Made by a program: the position numbers and the translations under genes. The notes under the pieces were generated by a model. The model saw nothing but the letters and a program-made list of their open reading frames with translations, was not told the DNA's origin and did no database searches. Of a stretch of DNA of 7,661 nucleotides, positions 5,103 through 7,661 are shown piece by piece (within the stretch, counting starts at the first letter, position 1; the number at the start of each line of letters is the position of its first letter). The stretch is from Candidatus Methanomethylophilaceae archaeon (lineage in GTDB: Archaea > Thermoplasmatota > Thermoplasmata > Methanomassiliicoccales > Methanomethylophilaceae). The stretch lies in contig JAFSYZ010000158.1 of NCBI GenBank assembly GCA_017455785.1, forward strand, positions 1 through 7,661. The letters are read 5' to 3'.

Positions 5103-6195
5103 TGTAAATCTTCCCCCTCTTGATAAGCAGATAGGCGAACACGGGGACACCTATCATGGTTGTGATAGCTCCCACAGGGAGCTCTGTACCTGGAATTATC
5201 ATTCTTGCCACCAGATCGGCAAGCATCATCAGCACCCCTCCCAATGCGAGGGATGCGGGAAGGACCAGCCTGTGGTCCCCTCCGAAGAGCATACGGCACA
5301 AGTGCGGGACGACAAGTCCTACGAACCCGATTATACCGCAGAACGCGACACAGAAAGCGGTCATGACCGAAGCCAATACCAACACGATAGCGTTGAACTT
5401 CTTGACGTCAAGACCCATCTGTCTGGCCTGATTCTCACCAAGGAGGATCAGATTCAGCTCTTTGGCATATCTGAACAGCAGCACCGACATCACGATCACG
5501 GGGATCAGTATGAACAGCGCCTTGTCCCATGTGATGTTGGCGAAAGAACCGAACAGCCACAGCAGGACATCCGATACCTTGTTACCGGAGAACACGATCA
5601 TCAGCGTCTGCACGGCACCGAACACCAATCCTATCACCACTCCAGACAGCACATATGCGTTGGTAGTTGCATCGGCCCTGTGCGCCAGGACCATAGTAAG
5701 ACCGAAAGCCAAAAGACCGCCGATTATGGCGGCTATCGCTATCAGGTAGATGGAATGTGATGATATCAGTCCGAAGAACGTGAAGTTGAACGCTATGACA
5801 GCGATGGCGAAGGTTCCGGCTCCGGATGACACACCCATGATGTACGGGTCGACCAACGGGTTGCGGATGACTGCCTGGTAAGACGTTCCTGCTATCGACA
5901 GACCCAATCCTACAGCTATGGCCGCTACCGCCCTGGGGAAACGTGAACTGAACACCATGACCTCCTTGTCGGTCATAGCTGAACCGTCCTTCCCTATCGC
6001 GGAGAACAGGTTGGAGAGTGCATCTATGGGATCCAATATCGCCGTCGGTCCGATGCAGAGCATCATCACGAATACTATCAGCAGTAGTGCAGTGCCAACA
6101 GTTGCCAGGAATACCATCCTGTGTCTCTTCCTCTCGATATGGGTCTCACCCTTGCCGTCTATGACGGCCCTCAACTTGTCACGGAAGTCACCCAT
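5095..6195 (-). CDS. FecCD-type ABC transporter permease (first operon, second copy)
   Basis: This 366-residue inner-membrane channel subunit of the FecCD/BtuC family has a charged cytoplasmic N-terminus (1-26) followed by about ten membrane helices. Motifs are RFPR (85-88), RNPLVDPYIMGVSSGAG (111-127), the coupling segment LGENQARQMGL (252-262), GFVGLVVPH (290-298) and ELPVGAITTMIGVPVF (338-353). It is closely similar along its whole length to the permease domain of the preceding gene, so the pair is a tandem duplication. The two probably assemble as a heterodimer like FecC/FecD, although homodimers are possible. The ATG at 6195 overlaps the upstream stop by eight bases (ATGGGTGA) and has GGGAGGGG as a good ribosome binding site. 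The substrate is unknown; iron chelates, heme and corrinoids are the family possibilities. Confidence 0.94.
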   Translation of the reverse strand: MGDFRDKLRAVIDGKGETHIERKRHRMVFLATVGTALLLIVFVMMLCIGPTAILDPIDALSNLFSAIGKDGSAMTDKEVMVFSSRFPRAVAAIAVGLGLSIAGTSYQAVIRNPLVDPYIMGVSSGAGTFAIAVIAFNFTFFGLISSHSIYLIAIAAIIGGLLAFGLTMVLAHRADATTNAYVLSGVVIGLVFGAVQTLMIVFSGNKVSDVLLWLFGSFANITWDKALFILIPVIVMSVLLFRYAKELNLILLGENQARQMGLDVKKFNAIVLVLASVMTAFCVAFCGIIGFVGLVVPHLCRMLFGGDHRLVLPASLALGGVLMMLADLVARMIIPGTELPVGAITTMIGVPVFAYLLIKRGKIYNG

Positions 6196-7661
6196 CGTAA
6201 CCCCTCCCTCTCTTCACCAGAAGATAAGCGAACACCGGCACACCTATGATGGTGGTGATCGCACCTACCGGCAATTCATAACCTGACAGCAACACCCTCG
6301 CCAGAAGGTCCGCGGCGACCATCAGGAAACCGCCGAATGCCATTGATGTCGGAAGCATCAGACGGTGGTCCCCTCCCAAGATCATCCTGCTCAGGTGAGG
6401 TATCACCAATCCTACGAATCCTATGATTCCGCAAAAAGCTACACAGAACGATGTCAGCACCGATGCTATTATGAGCATGACGGCATCGAAGCGCTTGGCG
6501 TTCAATCCCATCTGTCTTGCCTGGTCCTCTCCCAGGAGAACGAGGTTGAACTCCCTCGCCCATACCAATGGGACCAGGGACAGCGTCAGCGACGGCACCA
6601 ATACCAGCCATACCTTGTCCCATGTCATGGTGCTGAACGAACCGTACAGCCACGACAGAGCGCTGGCGACCTTAGTACCGGCATCGATCATCAGCACCGA
6701 CTGTATGGCGGCGAACACCAATCCTATGACTATTCCCGCCAACACGTAATTAATGGATTTGCCTCCGGTCTTCAGCGCCATCAGCATCGTGAGTCCGAAT
6801 GCCACCAGTCCGCCGATGATTGCGGCGAAGGCTGTCAGGTACGGGCTCTGTGCGGCGAACAGACCGAAGAATGTGAAATCGAATGTTATGACTGCGACAG
6901 CGAACGTTCCCGCTCCTGAGGATACTCCCATGATATATGGTTCAACCAGCGGGTTCTTGATCACTGCCTGATACATCGCACCAGCCACGGAGAGACCGAT
7001 ACCTACAGCAATAGCGGCAAGCACACGCGGCAGCCTCTGGTTGTAGATCAGCATCTCCTCGTAGTTGAGGTTGTGTCCCCCTTTACCTATAGCGGAGAAC
7101 ATCGCCGATAACGCATCGGGAAGGGCCAACGTGGTCTCCGACCCGACACAGAGTGAAACAAGACTGACGACCAGGGTAATCAGCACACCGAAGAACAGCA
7201 CGGCGCGAACCTTACGCTTGCTCTTGGTGTTGTGCGAGTAGTTCTCGCCGAAGAAGTAGCGCATCACCCTGTTCCTGATCTCGGAGAACGGGTGGTCCCA
7301 CTTCAGTGCATATTTCAAAACCGCCCAGAGTATGATGAGGAACACGACGAACACGGCGATGATTATCAGGAGTATCTGCCAGAACGGCATCTCCTGCACT
7401 ATGACCGGAACGACGGGTTCCGCGAACGAGTTGAGATAGATCTGGACACCGTTGTCATCGCTTATCACCACGTAGTTATCCACGACGACCGGAGGGGCCA
7501 TGGCGAAGGAACTGATGCCTTCCACCTGACCGATTATCTCACCGTCCATCGTGAGTATCAGTCCCTTGTGTGATGAGTAGGTTGATATGTACATGTACGT
7601 TCCGTTGACCAACACAGCGGAGCTGTGAGGGGAATCATAGCCCCTGACCTCCCTCGTTATT
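6188..7661 (-). CDS. Beta-propeller-like domain fused to FecCD-type permease (5' partial)
   Basis: The frame is open to the window edge. A GTG at 7615 has no ribosome binding site and sits in the middle of a domain, so the real start is outside. Of about 490 visible residues, the first 80 carry two stretches with the PQQ/WD-like propeller-blade pattern: SSAVLVNGTYMYISTYS...GLILTMDG, then APPVVVDNYVVISDDNGVQIY. Next come a strong membrane helix (about 94-119), a basic linker (120-151) and a full FecCD permease with RLPR (209-212), NPLVEPYIMGVSSGAG, LGEDQARQMGL and GFVGLVIPH (414-422). The extra helix would place the propeller outside and the permease N-terminus inside, as the family requires. 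The propeller may act as a tethered receptor in place of a separate binding protein, which is inference. A separate permease starting near Met at 7264 would be the conventional reading, but no ribosome binding site or gap supports it. Confidence 0.88.
   Translation of the reverse strand, partial: ITREVRGYDSPHSSAVLVNGTYMYISTYSSHKGLILTMDGEIIGQVEGISSFAMAPPVVVDNYVVISDDNGVQIYLNSFAEPVVPVIVQEMPFWQILLIIIAVFVVFLIILWAVLKYALKWDHPFSEIRNRVMRYFFGENYSHNTKSKRKVRAVLFFGVLITLVVSLVSLCVGSETTLALPDALSAMFSAIGKGGHNLNYEEMLIYNQRLPRVLAAIAVGIGLSVAGAMYQAVIKNPLVEPYIMGVSSGAGTFAVAVITFDFTFFGLFAAQSPYLTAFAAIIGGLVAFGLTMLMALKTGGKSINYVLAGIVIGLVFAAIQSVLMIDAGTKVASALSWLYGSFSTMTWDKVWLVLVPSLTLSLVPLVWAREFNLVLLGEDQARQMGLNAKRFDAVMLIIASVLTSFCVAFCGIIGFVGLVIPHLSRMILGGDHRLMLPTSMAFGGFLMVAADLLARVLLSGYELPVGAITTIIGVPVFAYLLVKRGRGYDG

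Noticed and set aside
5103..5150. Upstream ATG giving a 16-residue longer first-operon ATPase
   Set aside because: The added residues do not resemble the family and would deepen the overlap with the permease. The ATG at 5102 matches the overlap geometry of the other junctions.
7613..7627. Perfect 15-base dyad CACAGC-GGA-GCTGTG near the right edge
   Set aside because: It lies inside coding sequence that continues through it, overlaps no start with a ribosome binding site, and has no T-tract or promoter beside it. Chance is the simplest explanation.

Overview
The window looks archaeal, most likely a host-associated methanogen of the Methanomassiliicoccales/Thermoplasmata type. That assignment is inference. 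It rests on archaeal TATA-like boxes, Shine-Dalgarno sequences of GGTGAT type, a substrate-binding protein held by an N-terminal hydrophobic anchor instead of a bacterial lipobox and carrying dockerin-like repeats, and FecCD/BtuCD-type transporters. Apart from a fragment at the left edge, all genes lie on the minus strand, so transcription runs from high to low coordinates.

Region 1 (7661 to 4284) is a transporter operon whose beginning lies outside the window. It holds two tandem paralogous FecCD-type permeases and one ABC ATPase. The first permease gene is open to the window edge. Its N-terminal part looks like the end of a PQQ/WD-like beta-propeller, followed by an extra membrane helix and then a complete permease, so it reads as an extracellular propeller fused to a transporter channel. 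No separate binding protein for this system is visible. The operon ends in hairpin and T-rich sequence.

Region 2 (4283 to 4071) is the intergenic control region. It holds the terminators of the first operon, then a TATA-like box, a dyad abutting it (CTACG-N5-CGTAG), a GNRA-capped leader hairpin and a GGTG ribosome binding site for the second operon.

Region 3 (4070 to 665) is a complete second importer: dockerin-bearing binding protein, permease, ATPase. A UUCG-capped hairpin lies just after the binding-protein stop codon, and a hairpin plus T-tract terminator follows the ATPase. The two operons probably import metal chelates or corrinoids, because both belong to the iron-siderophore/heme/cobalamin importer superfamily. 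The actual substrate cannot be read from the sequence.

Region 4 (664 to 64) is a beta-class carbonic anhydrase with its own upstream region containing repeated GATATC. It converges on, and overlaps by 9 bases, the 3' end of an unidentified plus-strand gene (1 to 72).

Three of the four gene junctions inside the two transporter operons have the same ATGNNTGA eight-base overlap, which implies tight translational coupling. The most unusual items are the propeller-permease fusion, the dockerin-binding-protein fusion, the altered Q-loop position in both ATPases and the loss of the usual RxPR motif in the second-operon permease.
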